Below, in pieces: positions 36,482-46,075 of a stretch of 64,000 nt of DNA. Positions within the stretch are counted from its first letter, which is position 1. Every line of letters starts with the position of its first letter. The translations under genes and the position numbers were made by a program. The stretch comes from Bacteroidota bacterium (GTDB lineage: Bacteria; Bacteroidota; Ignavibacteria; Kapaibacteriales; UBA2268). Location: the NCBI GenBank assembly GCA_004322215.1, contig SCSM01000029.1, forward strand, positions 1-64,000. Direction: 5' to 3'. The notes under the pieces were generated by a model. That model was given only the letters and a program-made list of their open reading frames with translations. It did no database searches and was not told where the DNA came from.

Positions 36482-36691
36482 ATGAGACGAAATAATGGCA
36501 ATATGAAAGACGAACGCTATTGTGGAAATACTCACAAGATGGAGGTTAACGATTTGGATAATGAAAAGACTTCATGTCAAATTGATGAGATTATTAATGC
36601 AGGACATGATAAACCTTTTCATAGTCTTTTGATTGCTCAAATACAAGGATATGACAAATGTAATTGGTGCATTGGGGATTCAAAAAGGTGA
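36482..36691 (+). CDS. Small Cys-containing protein, unknown
   Basis: A 69-residue protein with a strong ribosome site, CGGAGG, 5 nt before the ATG, which argues that it is real. It contains a CNWCIG motif (CxxC) near the end and two further Cys (YCGN and SCQI), so metal binding or redox use is possible. It has no signal peptide or membrane helix. It is the last small gene before the giant secreted protein at 36774. I know no family for it. Confidence 0.5.
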   Translation: MRRNNGNMKDERYCGNTHKMEVNDLDNEKTSCQIDEIINAGHDKPFHSLLIAQIQGYDKCNWCIGDSKR

Positions 36692-36773
36692 GTAATGGAA
36701 AATTAAAGATACAAATAGGAATTGTTGCGACATAATCAGTAAATTATTTATTACTATTTTTTTAAGAGTTGTT

Positions 36774-39700
36774 ATGAAAAAGTTTTTAAATTTTTATTTA
36801 ATCTTTGTCTTACTAAGTTCAATTTTACTTTGCCAATCTAATAATTGTATGGAATTAGAATCCAAAATTCGTCTTCATTTTGGAAATGTGAATGCTCTAC
36901 AAATCGCTAACAATGGAAATTATGTCTATGTATTAGCGATGAATGGTCTCTATAAATTTCAAATCAATGAAACTAAAATTTCCTTCGTTGGAAGTAATCT
37001 TGAGAGAAGTTATACTTCAGCCAGATTAGCAATCTCTTCAGATGGAAGATATGCCTACATAGGTGATGATTCTTTATTCATATATGATATTACGAGTAAC
37101 GACCCAAAATTAAAAGTTAGAACTTTGTTGCATGAAGGAAGAATAAAAGATTTAAAAATAAATGATACAATTCTAATTGTTGGCAGCCCTGATGTACCCA
37201 GAGCAACAAATTTACCTGCAAGTTGGCCTGGTGGAATAAATATCTATAATATTAAATCTCCTGAAAATCCAGTTTTTATTAGCTATGGGAATAACACATT
37301 AAATGATAAGTTTACAGGATACTACAGAATAAACTACCAAAATAATTATGTTTTTGGATTTTATTATGAAGGAGGTAACCCTAGACTATTTATTTGGGAT
37401 ATTTCTAATATTAATGCTCCACAATGTATTGGAATTACATCAGATAATTCGACTAACAGTAAACCGGTAGAAATAATTACTAAAGAAAAATGGCTATTCC
37501 TGTTGCAAGAAGATGGAGATTTAACTGTTTGTAACATACAAGATAAAAGAAATCCTGTTTGGGGTAAGTATAGTACTACTAGAGGCATACCAAAGTCAAT
37601 GGTTATATTTGACAATACCATTTTTGCAGTTCATATGGATGGTATTGATGCTTTTGATATTAGTAATCCTTCAAATTTTACCAGATTATCTGATCTAAAG
37701 TATAATGCTGGTAGTGTTGGATATTCCGCTATAGCTTTGAATGGAAATAACATTATTGTTGGTCAACCAAATATTATTAATACTTTTAATACAAATTTGG
37801 TGAAAGTTGATAGTTTTGAAGTTTTTAAAGGCACTGCTTTAAAAGTATTAGTAAATGGGGACTATGCTTATATTCTAGATGATGAAGGGGGTATTAAAGT
37901 TATTGACATTAGCGATTCAGCAAATCCAATTCTATTTAGCCCATCAAACCTTTCTGCATCTGCAATTTGTTATTATATCTTTAATAATAAGATTTTTATT
38001 GGGGAAAAAAATTATGCTATATCAATTTACGATTTAAATTCAAATGCTATTAATCCAACTAAAATTGCTACAATAAATCTTAATTTTCCTGAAGTCAGCA
38101 CTGGGGGTAGTCCATCAGTCGCTTATTCTATTGTTGTAAAAGATAATATTTTATATGTATGGTTAAGAACCCCATGCTGTGAAACAATTTTTCAAAACGG
38201 TAAACAAGGAATTGCGACATTCAATATAACAAATATAAATCAACCACAATTTATCTCATTATACAGCACTCCCGGCGTATTAAAAACAAATGGTGATAGA
38301 CCCTATGGTTTACCAACCTTGCCATCCCTGTTATCAATAAATAGCAATAATATTGTATTTTCTCCTGAATGCAACTACTTTTTTGATCCTTTACAAGGAG
38401 ATGGAGCATACGGCACTAAGCACTGTGAAATAATTAATTCAAGTAATGGTATACTTTCAAAAATATCATCATTAACAACGCAACTTGATACAAATAGACC
38501 TTATATGATTTTAGCTAAGGATAACACTCTTTTTATCTTGACTCAATCTATCAGTTCTACTGGTTATATTATTCCTGGGAATAACGGTTTTTATTGTTTT
38601 GATGTAAGTAATCCACAAACTCCAGAAAGAAAATATTTTTATTCATTAAATTCGATGCCTTATGATGGTATTATCATTGGTGATACTCTAACTATTGCAA
38701 GTGGTGATAGTGTGTTTAAGTTCAATATTCATGACCTAAATCAGGCACAATTAATATGCAAATTCAAATCATTTGATTTTGCATATAGTATTGCCAACTA
38801 CAAAGATAAATTAGTTGTCGCAGATAGAAATTTCTTTACAATTCTTAAGCCTAATGAATTTCAGGATTCATCAATTCACATAACAAGTCCATCTGGAGGT
38901 GAATTATGGCAATTAGGAACAACTCAGAATATTTATTGGACTTCTTCAAATGTCAGAGAAATAAAAATTGAATATTCAACAAATAATGGTGCTAGTTGGT
39001 TTACAGAAAAAGATTCAATTCCTGCTGATAATGGTATATACCCTTGGTTAATTCCTTCTAAACCTTCTAATCAATGTAAAATAAAAATTAGTGCTGTTGA
39101 AAACCATAATATAAAAGATATAAGTAATATTTTTACTATTGTTAAAAATTATGGTATTCCTGAAGATCCTTGCTCAAAAGATGATTTGATAAAACAATAC
39201 TTGCAAAATGGAGATAATGACCATCAAAACCAAATGGGTGTCTGCCCTACATCTGTAATAGTGGGCAATGGTCAGATGACAGTGGGTTTCAATAAAAATG
39301 GAAAAATTGTTTCTTTATTTTATCCTTCCCCCGGTTATTATGATCATATTCCGTATCAAACAGAACCATCCACTTCAGATTCAATGGATTTTCATTTTTT
39401 AGATAATTACGGAGCTCCACATTGGTTAGGCTCTTTTGCAGGTATTCAGATCGATGATTACTATTCTTGGTTATCAAATGGTGAGTACCAAATGAATGAA
39501 GACTATAATTGGATAGTGACACAAGAATATGAATATGATTCGAATAATAATCCATCGCCCATTCTGATAATAAAATATTATCACAAAATATATCCTTGGA
39601 AAGTAATAGAAAAAGCATTTGTTCCGCCGGGAGGTTCAGTTCTCGTTAGAAATTTTAAATTTATAGGTACATCTAATAAATATAATCAACCTATTACAAA

Positions 39701-42452
39701 TTTAAAATTTTATTATTACACAAATATCAATCCTAATGGTTCAAATCAACTACCTAATATAAAAAATCCGGATGTTCCAAAAAATTCAAAATTATATTCA
39801 TACACAATATTTTCTGATTTCTTTACTGGTTGGAAATTTATTTATAATTCTACTAAAATGTGGCCTAATAAAAATGATTATATTCCTAATATTTCTGTAA
39901 TTGGGGGGGATAATTTTAATTCTAATAAAACCTTTTCTTTTAATATTTCATCATCAAATAAAATTGAAAATATAAAAGTATCGAACATTACTGCTTCTGA
40001 TAAGTGGTTAATTAATTCAGATAATAAAATATATGATGATACTATAAAGAATATTGATTTTACAGAGAACGGTGGTATGTGGTTTCCACTTCCAAGTCAA
40101 GAAACAAGTGGAATAATAGAAACAAATTTTTCAAGCAATAATGATGTAACAATATATATTACTGCTGGTTTTAATGAAAATGGCAGTAAAACTGTTCTTC
40201 AAAATGCTTTTAGTGATGGATTTGATAAATTGTATCAAGAAACCACAAATTATTGGACAGATCCAACCAAACAACTTTATTTAAATAAGATAAATAATTT
40301 ACAATTTAGCCAACAAAAAATCAATATTTTACCTGATTCACTTAAAATGATAATGAAATTGTGGGCAATGACGATGTCCTTAATGTATGATATTAATGGA
40401 GGAATAATTGCAAGCCCTAATTTAATTCCATTATATTATCCGATGTGGCCAAGAGATGCTATGTGGCAAATGCTAGCTTGGGAATTAATAGGTGATAAAC
40501 AAAAAATTAAAAGTACTATTAGTAAATTATTTAGTTCTAATTTTATAGACACGATGAATATAACTAATGGAAATCCAAATTCAAATCATTTATCTTCTTA
40601 TTGGAGACAGAATTATTCTTTGGATGGTAATTACACTGGGTTACCTGATCAAATTTATGGAATACCATTTATGAATTATATACAACCAAAAAATCAAGAT
40701 TTCAAAGGTCTTGTTGAATTTGACCAGATGTCATTATTGCTTTGGTTTATTTGGAATCTTTATGAAAACCATTATGTAAATCATAAATCTGATTATGGAA
40801 ATAATGTTGACAATTTTTTGTGGGATTATTGCGGAATTATACAAACAGATATAATTCGATTATCAGATTTCATTTTGAATAATATTATCATTGATAAATC
40901 TCATAAAAAAAATGAACTTGATAGAGATTTTCTTATGACTTCAAGTTGGGACAACCCAGAATGGGGTACATTTTATAAAAATTTATCTGCTGATTTAAAT
41001 GGGGAGAACAGATTCTTTTCATCTTGGCAAAACACTTATTGTAATTCATTATCTGTTGGTGGACTATATTCAGCTTTTAAAATAACTGGAGATAGTGTTT
41101 ATTTTAGAAATGCTTTAAAACTTAAAAAAGGTATAGTAGATAATCTTATAGGCTTCGATAAAAACAATAATTCAATTTTAAAATGGGGTTTAGTCCAAGA
41201 ATTTGATAGAAATGATGGGAAACAGCAACTTAATGGTTTAATTAGTAATGATAAGTTTTCTAATACATCTTTTATTTTCCCCGTAAATATTTTTGACTTA
41301 AATAATGAAGAATACGCAATAAATTACTATCAAAAATCTTATGATTATCTTTTTAATACCCAAGATACTCTATTTATTGGAGATATGTACTATACTATAT
41401 TAAATGAATTGAATAAACAAGATACTCTAGGAAAATTTAAAATTGGTAATATTGTTAATTATATTAGAAAAAGAGATGCATATAATAACATAGGATATAT
41501 TCCTGAAAGATTACCTGCAAATATAACAGCAAATGATTGTGGATGTTTTAGAAAAGGTGCTTCTCCTTTAGGTTGGGGACAAGCTATTGGTCTGCTTCTT
41601 GGCTTTTACAGTTCAGATAATTTTACGATCCCTATAACACCAATAGATGTTTCAGAATTAGAAGTTACAAATGTATTTAATGTCATTCGTGATGTTTCTG
41701 AAGAGATACAAACTACAAAGTCTAACTTATTACAGGATTCTACATACAAAATACTTTATGATTTCGCAACAGTTAATTCACCAATTTATTTACTGGCAAT
41801 TAATAAAATAGACACTTTGAAATTTGGTATTGAAAGTAATAAAGAAGTTTTCAAAGATTTTAGCGGTATTTTAGTGTTTGACACTTTAAACAAACCAATG
41901 GCTATATTTAATCCTCAGGATACTAAGTATAGTTATCAAATCTATGCATATAATAGTGGACCATTTATTCTGGATATTTGGAAGTCATTTTTTGATTGCT
42001 ATTTGCAACTGCACTTTGAAGATACACTTAAAGCTGGTACAACTGGAACTATGACACTTGATATTTATAGTTTAAACCAAAGTAATTTTAAATTTATTAC
42101 AAGTGATCCTAATAAATTTGAAATAAGACCTAAATACATAAAACTTTGTAATCAAATAGTGTCTGATATTGGTGATAATACAGAAAAATCAAATTCAATA
42201 ATAAATATCTTACCCAATCCATCAAACGATTACATTAATATTATTTATAATCAAGGTAAGCCATATCCAGTTAGTATATCAATCATTAATAATTTAGGAT
42301 TAAAAATCAAGAATATAATCTTTGATGATTTAACTCATAAGGGAGAGCAAAAAATAACAATTGATCTGGATGGAATCCCATCAGGAGTATATTACTGCAA
42401 TTTAGACTATGGAAAAGAAAGTATAACCGTAAAATTTATTGTTATAAAATAA
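36774..42452 (+). CDS. Giant T9SS-exported LVIVD propeller with GH15-like (glucoamylase-type) domain
   Basis: An 1892-residue protein with a signal peptide. Residues about 30-690 contain LVIVD-type propeller repeats (DYAYILDDEGGIKVIDISDS, NNGFYCFDVSNPQTPERKYF). About 700-790 hold a Ser/Thr-rich-type sandwich (ITSPSGGELWQLGTTQNIYW). From about 800 the chain resembles GH15: an N-terminal sandwich with VGNGQMTVGFNKNGKIVSLF, the (alpha/alpha)6 part with WPRDAMWQ (Arg1227) and the typical late segment GASPLGWGQAIGLLLGFY. Such enzymes release glucose from starch-like glucans. I could not place the two catalytic Glu with certainty. A T9SS tail ends in KFIVIK. Likely a surface glucan hydrolase. Confidence 0.75.
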   Translation: MKKFLNFYLIFVLLSSILLCQSNNCMELESKIRLHFGNVNALQIANNGNYVYVLAMNGLYKFQINETKISFVGSNLERSYTSARLAISSDGRYAYIGDDSLFIYDITSNDPKLKVRTLLHEGRIKDLKINDTILIVGSPDVPRATNLPASWPGGINIYNIKSPENPVFISYGNNTLNDKFTGYYRINYQNNYVFGFYYEGGNPRLFIWDISNINAPQCIGITSDNSTNSKPVEIITKEKWLFLLQEDGDLTVCNIQDKRNPVWGKYSTTRGIPKSMVIFDNTIFAVHMDGIDAFDISNPSNFTRLSDLKYNAGSVGYSAIALNGNNIIVGQPNIINTFNTNLVKVDSFEVFKGTALKVLVNGDYAYILDDEGGIKVIDISDSANPILFSPSNLSASAICYYIFNNKIFIGEKNYAISIYDLNSNAINPTKIATINLNFPEVSTGGSPSVAYSIVVKDNILYVWLRTPCCETIFQNGKQGIATFNITNINQPQFISLYSTPGVLKTNGDRPYGLPTLPSLLSINSNNIVFSPECNYFFDPLQGDGAYGTKHCEIINSSNGILSKISSLTTQLDTNRPYMILAKDNTLFILTQSISSTGYIIPGNNGFYCFDVSNPQTPERKYFYSLNSMPYDGIIIGDTLTIASGDSVFKFNIHDLNQAQLICKFKSFDFAYSIANYKDKLVVADRNFFTILKPNEFQDSSIHITSPSGGELWQLGTTQNIYWTSSNVREIKIEYSTNNGASWFTEKDSIPADNGIYPWLIPSKPSNQCKIKISAVENHNIKDISNIFTIVKNYGIPEDPCSKDDLIKQYLQNGDNDHQNQMGVCPTSVIVGNGQMTVGFNKNGKIVSLFYPSPGYYDHIPYQTEPSTSDSMDFHFLDNYGAPHWLGSFAGIQIDDYYSWLSNGEYQMNEDYNWIVTQEYEYDSNNNPSPILIIKYYHKIYPWKVIEKAFVPPGGSVLVRNFKFIGTSNKYNQPITNLKFYYYTNINPNGSNQLPNIKNPDVPKNSKLYSYTIFSDFFTGWKFIYNSTKMWPNKNDYIPNISVIGGDNFNSNKTFSFNISSSNKIENIKVSNITASDKWLINSDNKIYDDTIKNIDFTENGGMWFPLPSQETSGIIETNFSSNNDVTIYITAGFNENGSKTVLQNAFSDGFDKLYQETTNYWTDPTKQLYLNKINNLQFSQQKINILPDSLKMIMKLWAMTMSLMYDINGGIIASPNLIPLYYPMWPRDAMWQMLAWELIGDKQKIKSTISKLFSSNFIDTMNITNGNPNSNHLSSYWRQNYSLDGNYTGLPDQIYGIPFMNYIQPKNQDFKGLVEFDQMSLLLWFIWNLYENHYVNHKSDYGNNVDNFLWDYCGIIQTDIIRLSDFILNNIIIDKSHKKNELDRDFLMTSSWDNPEWGTFYKNLSADLNGENRFFSSWQNTYCNSLSVGGLYSAFKITGDSVYFRNALKLKKGIVDNLIGFDKNNNSILKWGLVQEFDRNDGKQQLNGLISNDKFSNTSFIFPVNIFDLNNEEYAINYYQKSYDYLFNTQDTLFIGDMYYTILNELNKQDTLGKFKIGNIVNYIRKRDAYNNIGYIPERLPANITANDCGCFRKGASPLGWGQAIGLLLGFYSSDNFTIPITPIDVSELEVTNVFNVIRDVSEEIQTTKSNLLQDSTYKILYDFATVNSPIYLLAINKIDTLKFGIESNKEVFKDFSGILVFDTLNKPMAIFNPQDTKYSYQIYAYNSGPFILDIWKSFFDCYLQLHFEDTLKAGTTGTMTLDIYSLNQSNFKFITSDPNKFEIRPKYIKLCNQIVSDIGDNTEKSNSIINILPNPSNDYINIIYNQGKPYPVSISIINNLGLKIKNIIFDDLTHKGEQKITIDLDGIPSGVYYCNLDYGKESITVKFIVIK

Positions 42453-42625
42453 GAGGATTAGTATGAATACTATTCTCATTGTAATGCTTCAATTGAAAAT
42501 GGAATTTTGAAAAGATAAAATGAAAGGTTCAAATATAAGCCAAGAGAATTAAATAAAGCTCAGTATTACCAGAACAAGCTGGTGAAGCCGAAATAAATAT
42601 TATATAAAAAATATAAGGAGTACTT

Positions 42626-44311
42626 ATGTGCTTAGTAAGTGGTACAATTGTAAATGTATCAAAATGGAATTGGGATGGTGACCATATAGTACATGATTGC
42701 ACTGTCCCTTCTGCTAGAAATGTTATTGGCTCAAGAAAAAAATATCCTTTGGATATAAGAGAATTCCTTGTTTCCGAAAAGAATTCAGTAATGAGTAATA
42801 CACTCAGGGAAGACTTTCCCAAATTTCTAAAACGTTATTATTCTGATAGAAGCGGAAAGAAATATAGCTTTTTTGAATCGAAACAAGAAGGCTCATTTGA
42901 TTTTAAAGTTAAGGTTATAACAAATTTTGTATCCCAGAATATTGCATACCTGCCTGCTAATGGCACTGACCCATGGCTGTTCCCTGATGAGACATTGTGC
43001 ATCAAAGAAGGGGACTGCGAGGACAGAGCATTTCTGATTGCATCCTTGATGCTTGCTTCAGGAATTAGTTCTTTTAATGTCAGAGTTGCATTAGGTAAAG
43101 TAAAAACAGTTCTTGGTAATCATGAGGAAAAAACATTCGACCACGTGTGGGTAATGTATAAGAATGAAATCGGAAGATGGAGAGTTATTGACCCTCTCAA
43201 GACCAAAAATTACAATAAAATATCTCAGAAAGTTACAGAAAGTGCCGACAACTCACAAAATCAAATATTAAAGACAGAATATATCCCCTATTACATATTC
43301 AATGATTATCATTTATGGTCTGTTAATTCGAGTGATATTGAATTGAAAAGATTCCATGAGTATTTATCAAAGAAATTTGATTTCAACCGGTTTCATCCCA
43401 CATTTGCCGGTGAAGTTCATAAAAGCATCCTGGAAATTGCATTAAAAGGTGCGGAACAAAAAATATTAGATTGGATTGATTCACGATTTTGGATGGGCAT
43501 CATTGATGTTCAGGATATGCCGAATATTTACCATCCTTTTGACCATTTCGATAATTCCTATATCAAAGAAGGCTGGGAGCAGGTTTTCAATAATTTAAGA
43601 ACATTTGAAAAAGATAATGAAAAATATCTTGACAATTTCGGTAAAGCTGCCCACGCAATTGCAGATTTTTATGCTCATACAACTTATGCACACTTTGCAA
43701 ATAGAACAATGTATTCCTTCAATGGTACAAATACTAATACTGAAATATTAGATATAACCGAGTTATTGAATCAATTCGACCCGGATAATTTATCAATCAA
43801 GAATAGAATTCACTATGATATGCAAAGTAATGATTTACAGAACAGGATTCTGAAATTTAACTTAAATGATACACTCTTTTCATATAATAAATCTTATTGC
43901 GACAAGGGAGACAAACAGAAATTCAGTGGAATAATAAAAAACTTAAATGGAAAGGTCATTTCGGGGCGTTATGCTCAACCGGGTGGTTCGATATTTTCAA
44001 ATGACAGCCAGGATACAATTGAACTGTTGATAGATTTTCCTGATGACCTTACAGAAACAGACCAGCAAAAAAGAGATTTTGTGTATAGAGCTGCTGCACC
44101 TCATCATAACGAGATTGGAGTAGATAAACACAGCAAGAGTTCAGAACACCAGCTTTACAGAAACGAGACTGATTACAATATTCAATATAAACTTCGCAGG
44201 AGAGCAGCGATTCTACATATTAGAGATGCTTTTAAGAAACATTATAATGGAAATAATCCAATAAATACCGAATTAAGTGATATAGATTTAATAAATGGTG
44301 AATTAGGTTAA
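42626..44311 (+). CDS. Transglutaminase-like plus HET-C/phospholipase-C-like fusion protein
   Basis: A 561-residue protein without a signal peptide. Residues about 85-195 form a transglutaminase-like cysteine hydrolase with the triad Cys131 (EGDCEDRA), His173 (DHVWVMY) and Asp189 (VIDPL). Residues about 255-365 match a HET-C/zinc-dependent phospholipase-C-like pattern: IYHPFDHFDN, then GKAAHAIADFYAHTTYAHF, in which the repeated His and Asp would bind metal. The terminal 200 residues carry PHHNEIGVDKHS and no recognised fold. I know of no standard enzyme with this pair of domains. It lies 49 nt before an SGNH hydrolase gene, which suggests a shared pathway, perhaps on lipids or cell wall. Confidence 0.72.
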   Translation: MCLVSGTIVNVSKWNWDGDHIVHDCTVPSARNVIGSRKKYPLDIREFLVSEKNSVMSNTLREDFPKFLKRYYSDRSGKKYSFFESKQEGSFDFKVKVITNFVSQNIAYLPANGTDPWLFPDETLCIKEGDCEDRAFLIASLMLASGISSFNVRVALGKVKTVLGNHEEKTFDHVWVMYKNEIGRWRVIDPLKTKNYNKISQKVTESADNSQNQILKTEYIPYYIFNDYHLWSVNSSDIELKRFHEYLSKKFDFNRFHPTFAGEVHKSILEIALKGAEQKILDWIDSRFWMGIIDVQDMPNIYHPFDHFDNSYIKEGWEQVFNNLRTFEKDNEKYLDNFGKAAHAIADFYAHTTYAHFANRTMYSFNGTNTNTEILDITELLNQFDPDNLSIKNRIHYDMQSNDLQNRILKFNLNDTLFSYNKSYCDKGDKQKFSGIIKNLNGKVISGRYAQPGGSIFSNDSQDTIELLIDFPDDLTETDQQKRDFVYRAAAPHHNEIGVDKHSKSSEHQLYRNETDYNIQYKLRRRAAILHIRDAFKKHYNGNNPINTELSDIDLINGELG

Positions 44312-44359
44312 ATATTTTAAAATGATTGATGAAAAACCATTAATAATGGAGCAAATTAT

Positions 44360-45502
44360 ATGCAAATAGATTCTGAAATATCAAAAGAGCAATTAATTGA
44401 TAAAATGCTTAGAAACGAGATTTCACCTGATGAGTTGAGCAAACTCCTCTCAAGTATAGATAAAACCGATTTCAGAAAAATTATAAAAAGGATTTTCGAT
44501 ATAAATGAAAGTGATGTTGTTAATAAATCCGGTTCTGAACAGGGTTTGTTAGGATTTCTTAATGGAATTGATAGAAACAGGAAGAACAAGAAGTTCATAA
44601 AAGCAAAAAAGAAAAAAGATTGGAGAAAAAATAGAAAGGTCATTATAGCAGAAGGTGATTCCTGGTTTGAATATCCGATTATTATAAAAGATATTCTTGA
44701 TTGGTTAATTAAAATGAAGGATAATAAAAGCAGGGATTACTTATATAATGTTTGCACAGTTGCAAGTGGTGGTGACTGGATTGCAAATATATTATATGAA
44801 GAACAGTACATCGAGGAGATTTCACTTTATGAACCTGAAGCTTTTTTAATAAGTGGTGGTGGAAATGACCTTGTCGGTGAAAGCCGCATATCAAAATTAG
44901 TCAAAAAGAGGGCTGAGGTTGATACAAGTTTAACGATTGCTGACAGAGATATAGTTAATGAAATTATTGTAAGTGGTTTTACTCATAAACAAGCAGAAAG
45001 AATACAAATAGGTAGGAAATTTCTAAATAAAGAATTTTATTCATTATTGAATTTATTCAGAATACAATACTCACTTGTTTTCAAAAGCATCGAACTATCC
45101 GGTAAATTCTCAAATATGAAAATAATAACACAAGGTTACGATTTTGCTATTCCCTCGAACAATCGAAATATTTTCATAAATCCTCTTAGATGGTTAATGC
45201 ACAATGGTCAGTGGCTATACTATCCTTTATTGAATAAGGGTATATCAGATAGTGAAGAGCAAAGATGTGTGATTGCGGCAATGATTCATGAACATAATGA
45301 ATTATTAATTGATATAGGCAAACCTTTAAATAATGTATATCATATTGATTCAAGAGGAGCATTGAAAGACGAGGACTGGGCAGATGAACTCCACGCATAT
45401 TCAAAAGGTTTTAAAAGGATAGCGGAAGTTTATTCTAAATGTATTAATTCAATTGCAACGAGTGATAAAGTAATAAAGGTAGGACAAATGTTCCCAAATT
45501 AA
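44360..45502 (+). CDS. SGNH/GDSL-fold hydrolase, cytosolic
   Basis: A 380-residue protein. After an N-terminal helical part (1-90, very Lys-rich near 70-95) an SGNH esterase fold begins with Ser101 in AEGDSWFEYP. The oxyanion Gly is in VASGGDWI, Asn169 in ISGGGNDLVG, and the Asp342/His345 pair in WADELHAYSKGF. All four SGNH blocks are present, so it should be an active esterase or acyl hydrolase. There is no signal peptide. Its neighbours are the transglutaminase/HET-C fusion and a small membrane protein. The substrate is not deducible. Confidence 0.82.
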   Translation: MQIDSEISKEQLIDKMLRNEISPDELSKLLSSIDKTDFRKIIKRIFDINESDVVNKSGSEQGLLGFLNGIDRNRKNKKFIKAKKKKDWRKNRKVIIAEGDSWFEYPIIIKDILDWLIKMKDNKSRDYLYNVCTVASGGDWIANILYEEQYIEEISLYEPEAFLISGGGNDLVGESRISKLVKKRAEVDTSLTIADRDIVNEIIVSGFTHKQAERIQIGRKFLNKEFYSLLNLFRIQYSLVFKSIELSGKFSNMKIITQGYDFAIPSNNRNIFINPLRWLMHNGQWLYYPLLNKGISDSEEQRCVIAAMIHEHNELLIDIGKPLNNVYHIDSRGALKDEDWADELHAYSKGFKRIAEVYSKCINSIATSDKVIKVGQMFPN

Positions 45503-45568
45503 TTTGATATAAGAATATTTTATTTGAAATCACATAATATAATATAATTAATCAATGGAGAAACAGTA

Positions 45569-46012
45569 ATGGGAAATAATGATATAAACTTTGAGCCGTT
45601 AAAACTGGAATTCAATCAATTGAATGATTACGCCAGGCATGGTTTTCAATTATTGGTTAGTTGGTACACCTTATTTATTGCTGCTAATGTTGTGGCTGCA
45701 GGATGGTTCGTTTCAATAGGCGATATTAATAAAATCCCAACATTATTTGGAACAGTAGTATCTATTATTTTTATAATAGGTAACTTCTTTGGTATTATGG
45801 TTACACGGTTTGGAAAAAAATATTATCACAAAACATATTTAAGAACCACAGCTATTGCAAAAAATTTGAACTATAATTTAAAATTGGAGAATTTTGAAAT
45901 GAAATCTCCAATTCCTGAAAAAGTATATTCAGGTGTAATTACAATCATACAAATAATATGTATTGCAATAGCATGTTGTTGGCTAATATTTATTTTATTT
46001 ATGAAATTTTGA
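45569..46012 (+). CDS. Small three-helix membrane protein, unknown
   Basis: A 147-residue protein preceded by ATGGAG. Hydrophobic helices lie at about 22-45 (QLLVSWYTLFIAANVVAAGW), 56-78 (LFGTVVSIIFIIGNFFGIMV) and 118-145 (ITIIQIICIAIACCWLIFIL). Between the last two is a basic amphipathic stretch. No conserved catalytic residue is visible. The overall shape resembles the small membrane partners at 33440 and 35933. It follows the SGNH gene by 66 nt. Confidence 0.65.
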   Translation: MGNNDINFEPLKLEFNQLNDYARHGFQLLVSWYTLFIAANVVAAGWFVSIGDINKIPTLFGTVVSIIFIIGNFFGIMVTRFGKKYYHKTYLRTTAIAKNLNYNLKLENFEMKSPIPEKVYSGVITIIQIICIAIACCWLIFILFMKF

Positions 46013-46075
46013 AAATAGGATGTTGAAGTAAGATACATAGTTAAAAAATTAATTAAAATTCATTGGTAATAAGCT

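Noticed and set aside
42453-42625. Leader peptide or attenuator before the transglutaminase fusion
   Set aside because: A 14-codon frame starting at 42463 has a GAGGA site but no regulatory codon run and no stable hairpin pair was seen.
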